Positions 23,566 through 30,588 of a stretch of DNA of 35,852 nucleotides are shown one piece after another. How positions within the stretch are numbered: the first letter of the stretch is position 1; each line of letters starts with the position of its first letter. This DNA is from Oscillospiraceae bacterium (lineage in GTDB: Bacteria > Bacillota > Clostridia > Oscillospirales > CAG-272), in the NCBI GenBank assembly GCA_015064545.1, contig SVSA01000013.1, positions 1 through 35,852 of the forward strand, given 5' to 3'. The notes under the pieces were generated by a model. The model made no database searches, had not been told where the DNA came from, and was given only the letters and a program-made list of their open reading frames with translations. The translations under genes were made by a program, and so were the position numbers.

Positions 23566-24936
23566 ATGTCAAACTCAGCCATGGAGTGTGTGCGCCAAAA
23601 GCTCCGCGCCTTTATTGACGAGCATCATCTTCTTGACGGTGTCCGCTCGTTACTGGTTGCCTTTTCGGGCGGTGCCGATTCGACGCTTCTGCTCACGCTC
23701 CTTTCCGAATATCAAACCATTTCCATCGCCGCCGCCCACCTGAATCACGGCATCCGCGGTGCGGAGGGAGATCGCGATGAAGCCTTCTGCCGCACCTTCT
23801 GCTCGGAACGAAACATCCCGTTCTATGCTTCTCGTGCCGATATCCCTTCTCTTGCCGCCGCACACGGTTGCGGTATAGAAGAGACGGCCCGCGAGGTGCG
23901 CTACGCCTATTTTGAATCCTTGCAAAAGGAATACGGCTTGGATACCATTGCCACGGCCCATCACGCCGATGACAATCTGGAAACGGTTGTCATGCACCTT
24001 GTCCGAGGCACCGGCCTTGACGGCCTTTGCGGCATACCGCCGCGCCGAGGCTCGGTCATCCGCCCGCTCCTTCTCTGCCGTAAGGAGGAGATAGAGGCCG
24101 CCTGTCGTGAAGCCTCGCTTCCTTATGTTGTCGATTCAACCAATACGGATACCGCTTATACCCGTAATTATCTTCGTGCCGAAATTCTGCCGCGGCTGCA
24201 AACGCTCAATCCCTCGCTGGCCGAAACCGTTACCAGCACCTCACGCTCTCTTCGCCGCGATGCGGCCTATTTGCGGAAGGACGCCTCCGTATTCTCGCTT
24301 ACCGACCGGAGAAGCACCCTTGCGGCGCTGGATCGCGCCATTCTCTGCCGTGTACTTCTGTCTGCCATGCGCGAGAAAGGGTTCACCCCTCAGGCAAGGC
24401 ACATTGAAAAGGCAATGGACATCATTGCCTCGGAAAAACCGCACGCCGTCCTCACGCTTCCCGGCGGTCTGCTGGTCTGCGATCGCGACAACGTTACCCT
24501 TTCCGCCAAGCCCTGTCCACCGCTGCCCCCTTATCAAATCCCCTTGGTGCGCGGCGAAAACCGTCTACCAAACGGAGATTTGCTTTATCTCGGTATCGAG
24601 AGCGACGATACGACAAAAGATATAAATCGGCTGAAAAATATTTACAAATTGGCAATACACGCCACCATAGATTCTGCTACAATAGAACAAGGCGTTTGCG
24701 CACGCCCTCGTTTGCCCGGCGACACCTACCGCTTGCGCGGTATGACACGATCGGTTAAAAAGCTTCTGCAAGAAACCAAGGCTCCCCTCACTGAACGGAA
24801 CACACTTCCCTTCCTTGTACGAGATCGCGAGATCCTTTGGATTCCCGGCTTCCCGCCTGCCGATGCGGCCCGTACCGATAGCCGCCACTCTATCCACGTA
24901 TTATTTTGTCGGACAACAAGAAAGGAAACTGACTGA
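23566..24936 (+). CDS. tilS: tRNA(Ile)-lysidine synthetase TilS
   Basis: This 456-residue ATP-dependent enzyme modifies C34 of the AUA-reading tRNA-Ile to lysidine, which switches its specificity. The N-terminal PP-loop SGGADST is at residues 34-40, followed by AHLNHGIRG and the TAHHADDNLETVVMHLVRGTG region, both typical of TilS. The C-terminal part carries RLPGDTYRLRGMTRSVKKLLQETKAP, the TilS tRNA-binding domain. The start lies three bases after the dnaB stop with only a weak GGA ahead, so translational coupling is likely. Its stop overlaps the hpt start by one base (TGATG). The tilS-hpt-ftsH order is widely conserved. Confidence 0.95.
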   Translation: MSNSAMECVRQKLRAFIDEHHLLDGVRSLLVAFSGGADSTLLLTLLSEYQTISIAAAHLNHGIRGAEGDRDEAFCRTFCSERNIPFYASRADIPSLAAAHGCGIEETAREVRYAYFESLQKEYGLDTIATAHHADDNLETVVMHLVRGTGLDGLCGIPPRRGSVIRPLLLCRKEEIEAACREASLPYVVDSTNTDTAYTRNYLRAEILPRLQTLNPSLAETVTSTSRSLRRDAAYLRKDASVFSLTDRRSTLAALDRAILCRVLLSAMREKGFTPQARHIEKAMDIIASEKPHAVLTLPGGLLVCDRDNVTLSAKPCPPLPPYQIPLVRGENRLPNGDLLYLGIESDDTTKDINRLKNIYKLAIHATIDSATIEQGVCARPRLPGDTYRLRGMTRSVKKLLQETKAPLTERNTLPFLVRDREILWIPGFPPADAARTDSRHSIHVLFCRTTRKETD

Positions 24937-25496
24937 TGGCCAAACATCCCATTATTGACGACATTGAAAAGGTTCTCGTATCCGAAGAACAGATCGAAGA
25001 AATTGTGAAGCGTATTTCTGCGCAGATCGACGCATACTATGAAAACCGCAACTCACGCCTCTTGCTGCTCGGCATTCTCAAGGGCTCGGTGGTTTTCATG
25101 GGTGACCTGATGAAGCACATCACCGTTCCGGTCGAAATCGACTTTATGAAGGTCTCGTCTTACGGAAACGGCACCTCCTCCGGTTCGATCAATATTCTTC
25201 TTGATCTCTACCGCAAGGATTTCCCGAATACCGACATTTTGATTGTCGAGGATATCATCGACAGCGGCAAAACGCTCTCGTATCTTGTCGAATATCTTCG
25301 CTTAAAGGGTGCCAAAAGTGTTCGCACCTGCACGCTCTTAGATAAGCCTGAGCGCCGCGAGGTCAACTTTGACGCCGACTGGGTCGGCATTACCGTTCCG
25401 AACGAGTTTGTTGTCGGCTACGGCCTTGATTATGATGAAAAATACCGTGCGCTTCCCTTCATTGGCGTCCTGAAGGAAGAAGTTTACAGCCAGTGA
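24936..25496 (+). CDS. hpt: Hypoxanthine phosphoribosyltransferase
   Basis: This 186-residue purine-salvage enzyme makes IMP or GMP from hypoxanthine or guanine and PRPP. The PRPP-binding signature IVEDIIDSGKT is at residues 103-113, with LLGILKGSVVFMGDL and MKVSSYGNGT earlier (the flexible loop). The C-terminal WVGITVPNEFVVGYGLDYDEKYR is typical of Hpt. AAAGGA lies nine bases before the ATG, which overlaps the tilS stop. In Bacillus the HprT-FtsH pair is linked to stress control. Confidence 0.96.
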   Translation: MAKHPIIDDIEKVLVSEEQIEEIVKRISAQIDAYYENRNSRLLLLGILKGSVVFMGDLMKHITVPVEIDFMKVSSYGNGTSSGSINILLDLYRKDFPNTDILIVEDIIDSGKTLSYLVEYLRLKGAKSVRTCTLLDKPERREVNFDADWVGITVPNEFVVGYGLDYDEKYRALPFIGVLKEEVYSQ

Positions 25497-25521
25497 ACGC
25501 ACACGATCGCAACTACGGAAA

Positions 25522-25555
25522 GTGAGGAATCCGGGTTAACCGGACGAGAAACATG
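25522..25555 (+). promoter_or_regulatory. Hairpin-bridged ribosome binding site of ftsH
   Basis: GTGAGGA (25522-25528, core GAGG 25524-25527) lies about 25 bases before the ATG at 25553. A perfect 5-bp stem TCCGG/CCGGA (25530-25534 with 25540-25544) with loop GUUAA separates them. Without the hairpin the spacing from GAGG is 10 bases, the same as for gdpP. Confidence 0.6.
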
Positions 25556-27643
25556 AAGAAAAATACCAAGTTAATTCTCTTCTACGGTCTGATGTTCGTT
25601 GTCATCATCGGCGCTCTCTGGCTGATGTTTGACAGCATGAACACCGCGGACGAGGTTGTTTACAGCGACCTTGCCGAAATGTTCCAAAAAGAAGAAGTCA
25701 AGTCCTTTGAAATCGATGACAGCAACACCATTGTCATCGTGAAACACGGCGAAGACGGCAAGGACGGTGAGGTTGTCAAATACCAGCTCCGTGATTTTGC
25801 GATTTTCTATAACGACTTCTCTGAGCTGATTCTGGCGCAGAAGGAAGCCGGCATTATCGAGAGCTACGAATATCAGCCCATTGAAGGCACCCCGTGGTGG
25901 GTTTCTCTTTTGCCGACAGTCGCCCTACTGATTCTCTTTGGCCTCATCTTCTTCTACGTTATGAGCCAAGCCACCGGCGGTGCCGGCGGTAAGGGCGGAA
26001 AAATCGGATCCTTTGGCCGCGCCAGAGTCAAGCTCGGCTCGGATGAAAAGCGCAAGGTCTTCTTTAAAGATGTTGCCGGCGCCGATGAAGAAAAGGAGGA
26101 GTTGACCGAAATTGTCGATTTCCTCAAATCTCCGCAAAAGTACACCAAGCTCGGTGCCCGTATCCCGCACGGCGTTCTGCTTGTTGGCCCTCCCGGAACC
26201 GGTAAGACGCTGTTAGCCAAGGCGGTTGCCGGCGAAGCCGATGTTCCCTTCTATTCCATCTCGGGCTCTGATTTCGTCGAAATGTATGTCGGTGTCGGTG
26301 CCTCTCGCGTACGCGATCTTTTTGAGGTTGCCAAGAAAAATCCCGCCTCGATTATCTTCATCGACGAAATTGATGCGGTCGGCCGTCACCGCGGTGCCGG
26401 TCTCGGCGGCGGACACGATGAGCGTGAGCAGACCTTGAACCAGCTTCTGGTAGAAATGGACGGCTTCGGCTCCAATGACGGTGTCATTGTTATGGCCGCC
26501 ACCAACCGTCCTGACATTCTCGACCCGGCTTTGCTCCGTCCCGGACGCTTTGACCGTCAGATCACGGTCAATTATCCCGATATGAAGGGCCGCGAGGATA
26601 TCCTCCATGTTCACGCCAAGGGCAAGCCCTTTGAAAACACCGTCGACTTCCATAAGATCGCCCAGACAACCGTTGGCTTCTCGGGTGCGGATCTTGCCAA
26701 TCTGCTGAACGAATCGGCACTTCTTGCGGCACGCCGCGGCAAGAACCTGATTGGTATGGAGGAAATCGAAGATTCCTATATGAAGGTTATCGTCGGTCCC
26801 AAGAAGAAGTCTAAGATCCGTGATGAAAAGGATAACCGCCTGACCGCCTTCCATGAGGCCGGTCATGCTGTCGCTGCCTTCTTCTGTGAGACATCCGATC
26901 CTGTCAAGCATATCACCATCATTCCTGCCGGACGTACCGGCGGTGTAACGGTTCAGATTCCCGAGAAGGATCTCTCGTACGAAACCCGCAACGGTATGTT
27001 CGATGAGATTGTTGTCTGCCTTGGCGGCCGTGTTGCCGAGCACCTCAACCTGAGTGATATTTCCACCGGCGCCTCCTCCGATATTCAGCGCGCCACCAAC
27101 ATTGCCCGTCAGATGGTCACCCGCTACGGCATGAGCGAAAAGCTCGGACCGATTCTCTACGGCTCCAATCACAGCAGCGATGAGGTCTTCCTTGGCCGTG
27201 ATTACAGCTCGGGACGTAACTATTCCGAAGCTACGGCTGCCGAGATCGATCAGGAGGTTCGTGCGATCATTGAGCGTGCCAACAAGCGCTGCACCGCCAT
27301 TCTTTCCGAGCATGCCGACAAGCTCAAAAAGCTTGCCGAATATCTCTTGAAGGTCGAAACGGTAGACGGCGACCAGTTCAAGGCGTTAATGGAAGACGAC
27401 GCTTCCTTCGAGGAGCTCGATGCCATGGCCGACCAGAAGAAGCAAAAGAGCGCTGAGGAAAACGAAGCGCGTCGCAAGCGTGACGAGGAAGAAGCCCGCA
27501 AGCGCGAAGAAGAACGCGCCAAGCGCGATGCCGAGATGCACCGCCGTTCGGTCGACGGTCTCAGTGCCTATGGACAGCGTGAGCGTGAGGACGAAATCGA
27601 TCGCCAGAAAAAGAACAACGATGACGACGAGGTACCACACTGA
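25553..27643 (+). CDS. ftsH: ATP-dependent zinc metalloprotease FtsH
   Basis: This 696-residue membrane AAA+ protease degrades misfolded membrane proteins and selected regulators. Two transmembrane segments (about 7-26 and 117-137) flank a small external domain. The AAA module shows Walker A GPPGTGKT (212-219), Walker B IIFIDEID (267-274), the pore motif FVEMYVG and the second region of homology [19 protein letters not shown] (318-336). The zinc site is HEAGH (434-438), with the third ligand expected downstream near DIQRATN. It is about 50 residues longer than typical FtsH because of a charged Glu/Lys/Arg-rich tail (about 636-696), probably coiled coil. It is the last gene of the operon, with terminators about 170-250 bases downstream. 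Confidence 0.97.
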   Translation: MKKNTKLILFYGLMFVVIIGALWLMFDSMNTADEVVYSDLAEMFQKEEVKSFEIDDSNTIVIVKHGEDGKDGEVVKYQLRDFAIFYNDFSELILAQKEAGIIESYEYQPIEGTPWWVSLLPTVALLILFGLIFFYVMSQATGGAGGKGGKIGSFGRARVKLGSDEKRKVFFKDVAGADEEKEELTEIVDFLKSPQKYTKLGARIPHGVLLVGPPGTGKTLLAKAVAGEADVPFYSISGSDFVEMYVGVGASRVRDLFEVAKKNPASIIFIDEIDAVGRHRGAGLGGGHDEREQTLNQLLVEMDGFGSNDGVIVMAATNRPDILDPALLRPGRFDRQITVNYPDMKGREDILHVHAKGKPFENTVDFHKIAQTTVGFSGADLANLLNESALLAARRGKNLIGMEEIEDSYMKVIVGPKKKSKIRDEKDNRLTAFHEAGHAVAAFFCETSDPVKHITIIPAGRTGGVTVQIPEKDLSYETRNGMFDEIVVCLGGRVAEHLNLSDISTGASSDIQRATNIARQMVTRYGMSEKLGPILYGSNHSSDEVFLGRDYSSGRNYSEATAAEIDQEVRAIIERANKRCTAILSEHADKLKKLAEYLLKVETVDGDQFKALMEDDASFEELDAMADQKKQKSAEENEARRKRDEEEARKREEERAKRDAEMHRRSVDGLSAYGQREREDEIDRQKKNNDDDEVPH

Positions 27644-27810
27644 TCGTCAGTAAAAAACGACAGCCGGTGCGGCGATAGCTAACGAACAAGAAGCTTGCCT
27701 GTCAGTTCACACTTACTCACCACTCACGGAGGCTGTACGATATCAAACAAACTTACCGCCGAGGGTGTCTCTCAATAAGGATGTTATCGAAAACAACCGA
27801 TTGAGAGAAA

Positions 27811-27850
27811 GAAGAAGCACAGAATTCAGAAATGAGTTCTGTGCTTCTTC
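27811..27850. repeat. Long perfect inverted repeat downstream of ftsH
   Basis: GAAGAAGCACAGAA (27811-27824) pairs perfectly with 27837-27850, giving a 14-bp stem with a 12-base loop. It is nested between a 9-bp inverted repeat (27768-27776 with 27800-27808) and the terminator at 27857. No U-tract follows directly. Confidence 0.75.
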
Positions 27851-27856
27851 CTATTT

Positions 27857-27890
27857 CCTCCGAATCAGTGACTCGGAGGTTTTCTTTATT
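27857..27890 (+). terminator. Terminator downstream of ftsH
   Basis: CCTCCGA (27857-27863) pairs with TCGGAGG (27873-27879), followed by TTTTCTTTATT. It is the first hairpin with a clear U-tract after the seven-gene operon, about 215 bases past the ftsH stop. Confidence 0.78.
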
Positions 27891-27958
27891 GCTGGTTTGT
27901 TTGGGTCTTACATATTTTTCGCGACGAAAATAAATAATCCAACCCAAACGCAAACGAA

Positions 27959-27990
27959 TATCGGCGAGTGGATAAATCCACTCGCCGATA
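27959..27990. repeat. Strong GC-rich hairpin in AT-rich surroundings
   Basis: TATCGGCGAGTGGAT (27959-27973) and its complement (27976-27990) form a 14-15-bp perfect stem with a tiny loop. No poly-U follows on either strand, so it is not a classical terminator. Its GC content contrasts with the AT-rich sequence around it. An end of a mobile element, a protein-binding site or an RNA structure are all possible. Confidence 0.65.
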
Positions 27991-28264
27991 CCTATAGTTA
28001 TCCAGAAAATTTATTTTTTCATATCTTCTGCTCGTCAACGTCCATCAATGAACAAAACCGTTCAGGTTACGCTTAAACCATACCAACCACCCGTCCCTTT
28101 CACAAGTTAACGGTGCCAATTTTTTCTTCCGTTTTTATGATACCATAAACATATGAACATTTATTGTATCAGGAAAAATTTTTCTTGTATTTTGTAGCAT
28201 CGCATAAAAGTGATTAAAAAAATTCTATTGGTTGTACAGATGCCACTACAAAGAAATTTCATCA

Positions 28265-28302
28265 AAAAATCCGCCACAGGCCAAAGCCTATGACGGATTT
28301 TT
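28265..28302. terminator. Bidirectional terminator downstream of the 316-residue gene
   Basis: AAAAATCCG (28265-28273) pairs with CGGATTTTT (28294-28302), with an inner AGGC/GCCT stem and two mismatches. A-rich and T-rich flanks on both sides allow termination from either strand. On the minus strand it lies about 90 bases after the stop of the 316-residue gene. Confidence 0.78.
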
Positions 28303-28391
28303 CCTATGCGAACAGAAAGGTTCAACACAAACATCGCAATCCCCTCTGAATCATTACTCCCCGTAAGGGTTCTATATTTATGAGTACAATA

Positions 28392-29342
28392 TTATTTGGA
28401 ATTTACGACATTTGCTTGTACCATACAGGTGAATGTACCCGTTTTACCGGTTATGTCTTTGACGGTTCCCTTAAATACATACAGCGGCTGAAGCAAGTTT
28501 TTTCCGTCTGTGCTTTCCGCTTCCCTATAGCTTATCTCTACTGTTTCAAAAATGATTTCCTTTAATTCACAATTTGGTTCATTGTCAAGACTATGACTAA
28601 ACCCAAAATTTTCTTCCTCAATTTTTTGAAATGCTTCCTCAATCGAAATTAACTTTGACTCGGAGTGTTTGCTATATCCCTTTACATCATAGCGGATTCT
28701 AACGAGCTCCTTGTTTCCGTTAATGCAGACATGTATTTTTTGATTGACTACATTTTTCCCATCCTCAGAACGGATCCAAAAAACAGTTTCTTTTCGAAGA
28801 ATTGTTGTATTTCCTTTACTATCCGTGGTTTTTACATAATTAGTGCTCCATTCGTTGATAGAGTCGTTCCACAAGTCATACTCTTTTAATATTTCTTTTG
28901 CCATTTCCATTGTTTCCTTATCAGTGTAAGGAAAAGGAAAAGTAGGATTTTTAACACGGGTTAAATAAAGAAAGCCACCATATTGATCGACAGACAAGTA
29001 TGCCTTACCTAATGAATATATGCGTTCTTCTGCACTATCGTCGTATTCGTATGTATCCCCAAAGCCAAGTGTTTTTGCAATTTTGTAGTCTGTCTTTTGG
29101 GGAGCTGCGTAAATATAAACAGGATTTTTTTCATCAATTTGTTTGCTTAGTTCTTCAACATTGTATATTTTTTCTACGTCAGTCAATGTGCTGTTGCCAC
29201 CAGTACCAAAGAAGGTCATTTCAAAGCCATAAAACGGATAAACTTTTATGAGATAAATTGTAATTAGTAAAAACAAAACAAAAAGAACGGCAAGAAAAAT
29301 GCTAACAATCGTCTTTTTATTATAAACATGTGGTGTATTCAT
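28392..29342 (-). CDS. Membrane-anchored extracellular protein of unknown function
   Basis: This 316-residue protein has one N-terminal membrane segment (about 11-32) after a short basic stretch. The rest is hydrophilic, rich in Lys, Glu, Asn and Tyr, and probably outside the cell. No catalytic motif was seen. The last part (LQPLYVFKGTVKDITGKTGTFTCMVQANV) looks like a beta-rich domain of the YycH/YycI or PepSY-like kind, but this is only a resemblance. GAAGGGAG precedes the ATG at 29342; the frame is open to 29375. Codon use is AT-rich (60-base samples at 40% and 23% GC), unlike all flanking genes, which suggests horizontal acquisition. A TATAAT at 29422-29417 on the minus strand may be its -10 box, with no good -35. 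Confidence 0.72.
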   Translation of the reverse strand: MNTPHVYNKKTIVSIFLAVLFVLFLLITIYLIKVYPFYGFEMTFFGTGGNSTLTDVEKIYNVEELSKQIDEKNPVYIYAAPQKTDYKIAKTLGFGDTYEYDDSAEERIYSLGKAYLSVDQYGGFLYLTRVKNPTFPFPYTDKETMEMAKEILKEYDLWNDSINEWSTNYVKTTDSKGNTTILRKETVFWIRSEDGKNVVNQKIHVCINGNKELVRIRYDVKGYSKHSESKLISIEEAFQKIEEENFGFSHSLDNEPNCELKEIIFETVEISYREAESTDGKNLLQPLYVFKGTVKDITGKTGTFTCMVQANVVNSK

Positions 29343-29649
29343 TATAAACTCCCTTCTGTAAAAAGCATCAATCATATTATGATATAAATGATACTTTCGT
29401 CTTTTTGTGTTTTCGTATTATATAAATATCCATAAATTAGCAATTAGATACAACTCATAATACTATTTACACGCATATCTATAAATGTCAATTACGAGCA
29501 CTCTACCATGTAATAAGCCGCTCGTATTGGTCTTTATTATGATTGAAATTAATCATATTCTATATCTTCGCCTTCGTTAACTACAAAAGTGTATTCTTTT
29601 CATGGTTTGTTCCTTTCTTTTTTTGTAGCTTTAAACTAAATTAAAAGAC
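29343..29649. other. AT-rich intergenic region
   Basis: This stretch separates the 316-residue gene from the 25-codon gene. It holds a possible -10 box (29422-29417, minus), an isolated TTGACA (29491-29486, minus) without a clear partner, and on the minus strand AAAGGA with an ATG at 29603 that opens only eight codons. No other gene or RNA was recognised. Confidence 0.6.
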
Positions 29650-29693
29650 AAGACGCACCCTACACCGTAATTTATACGGTGAGCGTGCGTCTT
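29645..29693 (-). terminator. Terminator of the 25-codon gene
   Basis: On the minus strand a two-part stem forms. The outer part is AAGACGCAC/GTGCGTCTT (29693-29685 with 29658-29650) and the inner part is CACCGTA/TACGGTG (29681-29675 with 29669-29663). TGTCTTTTAA follows. The stem begins within the stop codon of the small gene, so translation and termination could influence each other. Confidence 0.8.
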
Positions 29694-29769
29694 ATGGAAC
29701 AAATTTCGGGAAGAACTCATAGAAAGGCAGGTGTGTGGCAATACGAATGGTTGGACCGCGATACGTCAT
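29692..29769 (-). CDS. Small 25-residue protein of unknown function
   Basis: The frame encodes 25 residues, starting MTYRGPTIR and ending FFPKFVP. It has no signal peptide and no long hydrophobic run; the second half is rich in Phe and Pro, and the net charge is mildly basic. I recognise no family. Expression signals are complete: TTGACA-N17-TATGAT at 29834-29806, a leader of about 30 bases, AGAGGAGG exactly eight bases before the ATG, and a terminator overlapping the stop codon. The transcript would be about 155 bases. It may be a functional peptide, a leader peptide or a small RNA with a short frame. It lies in AT-rich, probably acquired DNA. Confidence 0.6.
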   Translation of the reverse strand: MTYRGPTIRIATHLPFYEFFPKFVP

Positions 29770-29805
29770 ACTGAATTCCTCCTCTATAGTATGATTTCTA
29801 TTATC

Positions 29806-29834
29806 ATCATAACATATATCTCATTGTTTGTCAA
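29806..29834 (-). promoter_or_regulatory. Sigma-A promoter of the 25-codon gene
   Basis: On the minus strand there is a perfect TTGACA (29834-29829), a 17-base spacer and TATGAT (29811-29806). The expected start of transcription is near 29799. It is one of the best promoters in the window. Confidence 0.85.
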
Positions 29835-30039
29835 TATATGAGATCAATAATTTAAACTGCATTAATAATTCAGATACACAATATATGCTGGCAATTTTAT
29901 CGCTTATTTGCTGATATATCTTTACTTAAATGATTGACAGAAAAAATACTTTTTCATCTCGATTCTCTCTGGACTTATTTGTTATTCAGTTTATTCTTAT
30001 GTTGAGCCGCGAAAGGCAATTCGGAAAGGAATTACATAT

Positions 30040-30465
30040 ATGAAAAAGTTAATCACCATTATCCTCGCACTTATTATGACGCTTATCAGCGCACCTAATC
30101 AGGGTGCAGATCAACCGCACGTAACCGCCGTAAACGCGCCACAGACGGCGATAACGGTACAGGTGGAGCAAGTACCCGAAGAAAGTGAAACTACCGCGGA
30201 AACGGCGTTTGTGGGCGAAGTAAGCAAAACGGAAACCACCGTTGAAAGCGAAGAACCGACGGTAAGCAAATGCGAAACAGACTCCACGGAAACCGAGGTG
30301 TTCACTGAAGAAAAAATACCTTCGTCACAAGAAATCATAACAGAGGAAGGCGACGAGATTACCGAAGAAAAGGTTATCACGGAAACGAATTTAGGGATGT
30401 TTCTTCACATCCTCCGGGAGGAAGGTGTCGAGCGGCGCGTAACAGAAGAGGCTTACGCTACATGA
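30040..30465 (+). CDS. Secreted Glu/Thr-rich protein, probably truncated
   Basis: The 141-residue product has an N-terminal signal peptide (MKKLITIILALIMTLISA) followed by low-complexity sequence rich in Glu, Thr, Val and Ser, with repeated ETT, TE and EE steps. This resembles the linker region of a secreted or cell-wall protein. No folded domain follows. After NLGMFLHILREEG the end (about residues 130-141) is encoded by sequence that continues into a repeat-like block (30451 onward), so the original 3' part was probably lost. GGAAAGGA before the ATG supports translation. No clear promoter was found. Its base composition lies between the AT-rich island and the main genome. Confidence 0.6.
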   Translation: MKKLITIILALIMTLISAPNQGADQPHVTAVNAPQTAITVQVEQVPEESETTAETAFVGEVSKTETTVESEEPTVSKCETDSTETEVFTEEKIPSSQEIITEEGDEITEEKVITETNLGMFLHILREEGVERRVTEEAYAT

Positions 30466-30588
30466 GCTTACGCTGACGCCTTTGTCACGCACTCTCCCTC
30501 CGTCTCGCATTCGCTCGACAGCTCCCTCGCGGTTGGCACATCTTTGTAACAACCGCGTCGTTATCGGATCGTCCTAACAATCCGATTG
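30451..30588. repeat. Repeat-like intergenic block
   Basis: The block contains a direct repeat GCTTACGCT (30451-30459 and 30466-30474) and a segment CTCCCTCCGTCTCGC followed by GACAGCTCCCTC. It also contains CGCGGTTG/CAACCGCG (30528-30535 with 30550-30557), an 8-bp stem, and TAACAAT/ATTGTTA around 30580, which includes the pmbA stop codon. The CTCCCTC...AGCTCCCTC style resembles interspersed palindromic repeats common in gut Clostridia. That identification is from memory and not proven here. Confidence 0.5.

Larger units (their letters stand above)
27644..28391. other. Intergenic region with several hairpins; no convincing gene
   Basis: The region contains an orphan GGAGG (27729-27733) not followed by a start codon at proper distance, hairpins at 27768-27808, 27811-27850, 27857-27879 and 27959-27990, and a terminator at 28265-28302. 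From about 27.75 kb the base composition turns AT-rich. A 103-codon open frame at 27765-28076 runs through three of the hairpins and is not credible as a gene. A weak 24-codon minus-strand frame at 28045-28119 is discussed among the findings. Confidence 0.7.

Noticed and set aside
27765-28076. A 103-codon plus-strand frame after ftsH.
   Set aside because: It passes through three hairpins including a terminator, starts at a GTG without ribosome binding site, and its product shows no protein-like pattern.
28048-28110. A 20-codon plus-strand frame starting MNKTVQVTLKPYQPP.
   Set aside because: No ribosome binding site or promoter was seen upstream.
27768-28302. A CRISPR array suggested by repeated hairpins.
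   Set aside because: The stems differ in sequence and spacing is irregular; no direct repeat of constant length and no cas genes were seen.
29694-29774. A 26-codon plus-strand frame exactly opposite the 25-codon gene.
   Set aside because: Only a distant GGTGA precedes it, and no promoter or terminator fits, whereas the minus-strand frame has all signals.
29934-29997. A promoter for the secreted Glu/Thr-rich protein from TTGACA at 29934.
   Set aside because: No acceptable -10 box lies at 16-18 bases, and the alternative TATTCT at 29992 has no -35 box.
27644-30588. An insertion sequence or integrated phage in the AT-rich island.
   Set aside because: No transposase, integrase, target duplication or phage gene could be recognised, so only foreign origin in general is claimed.
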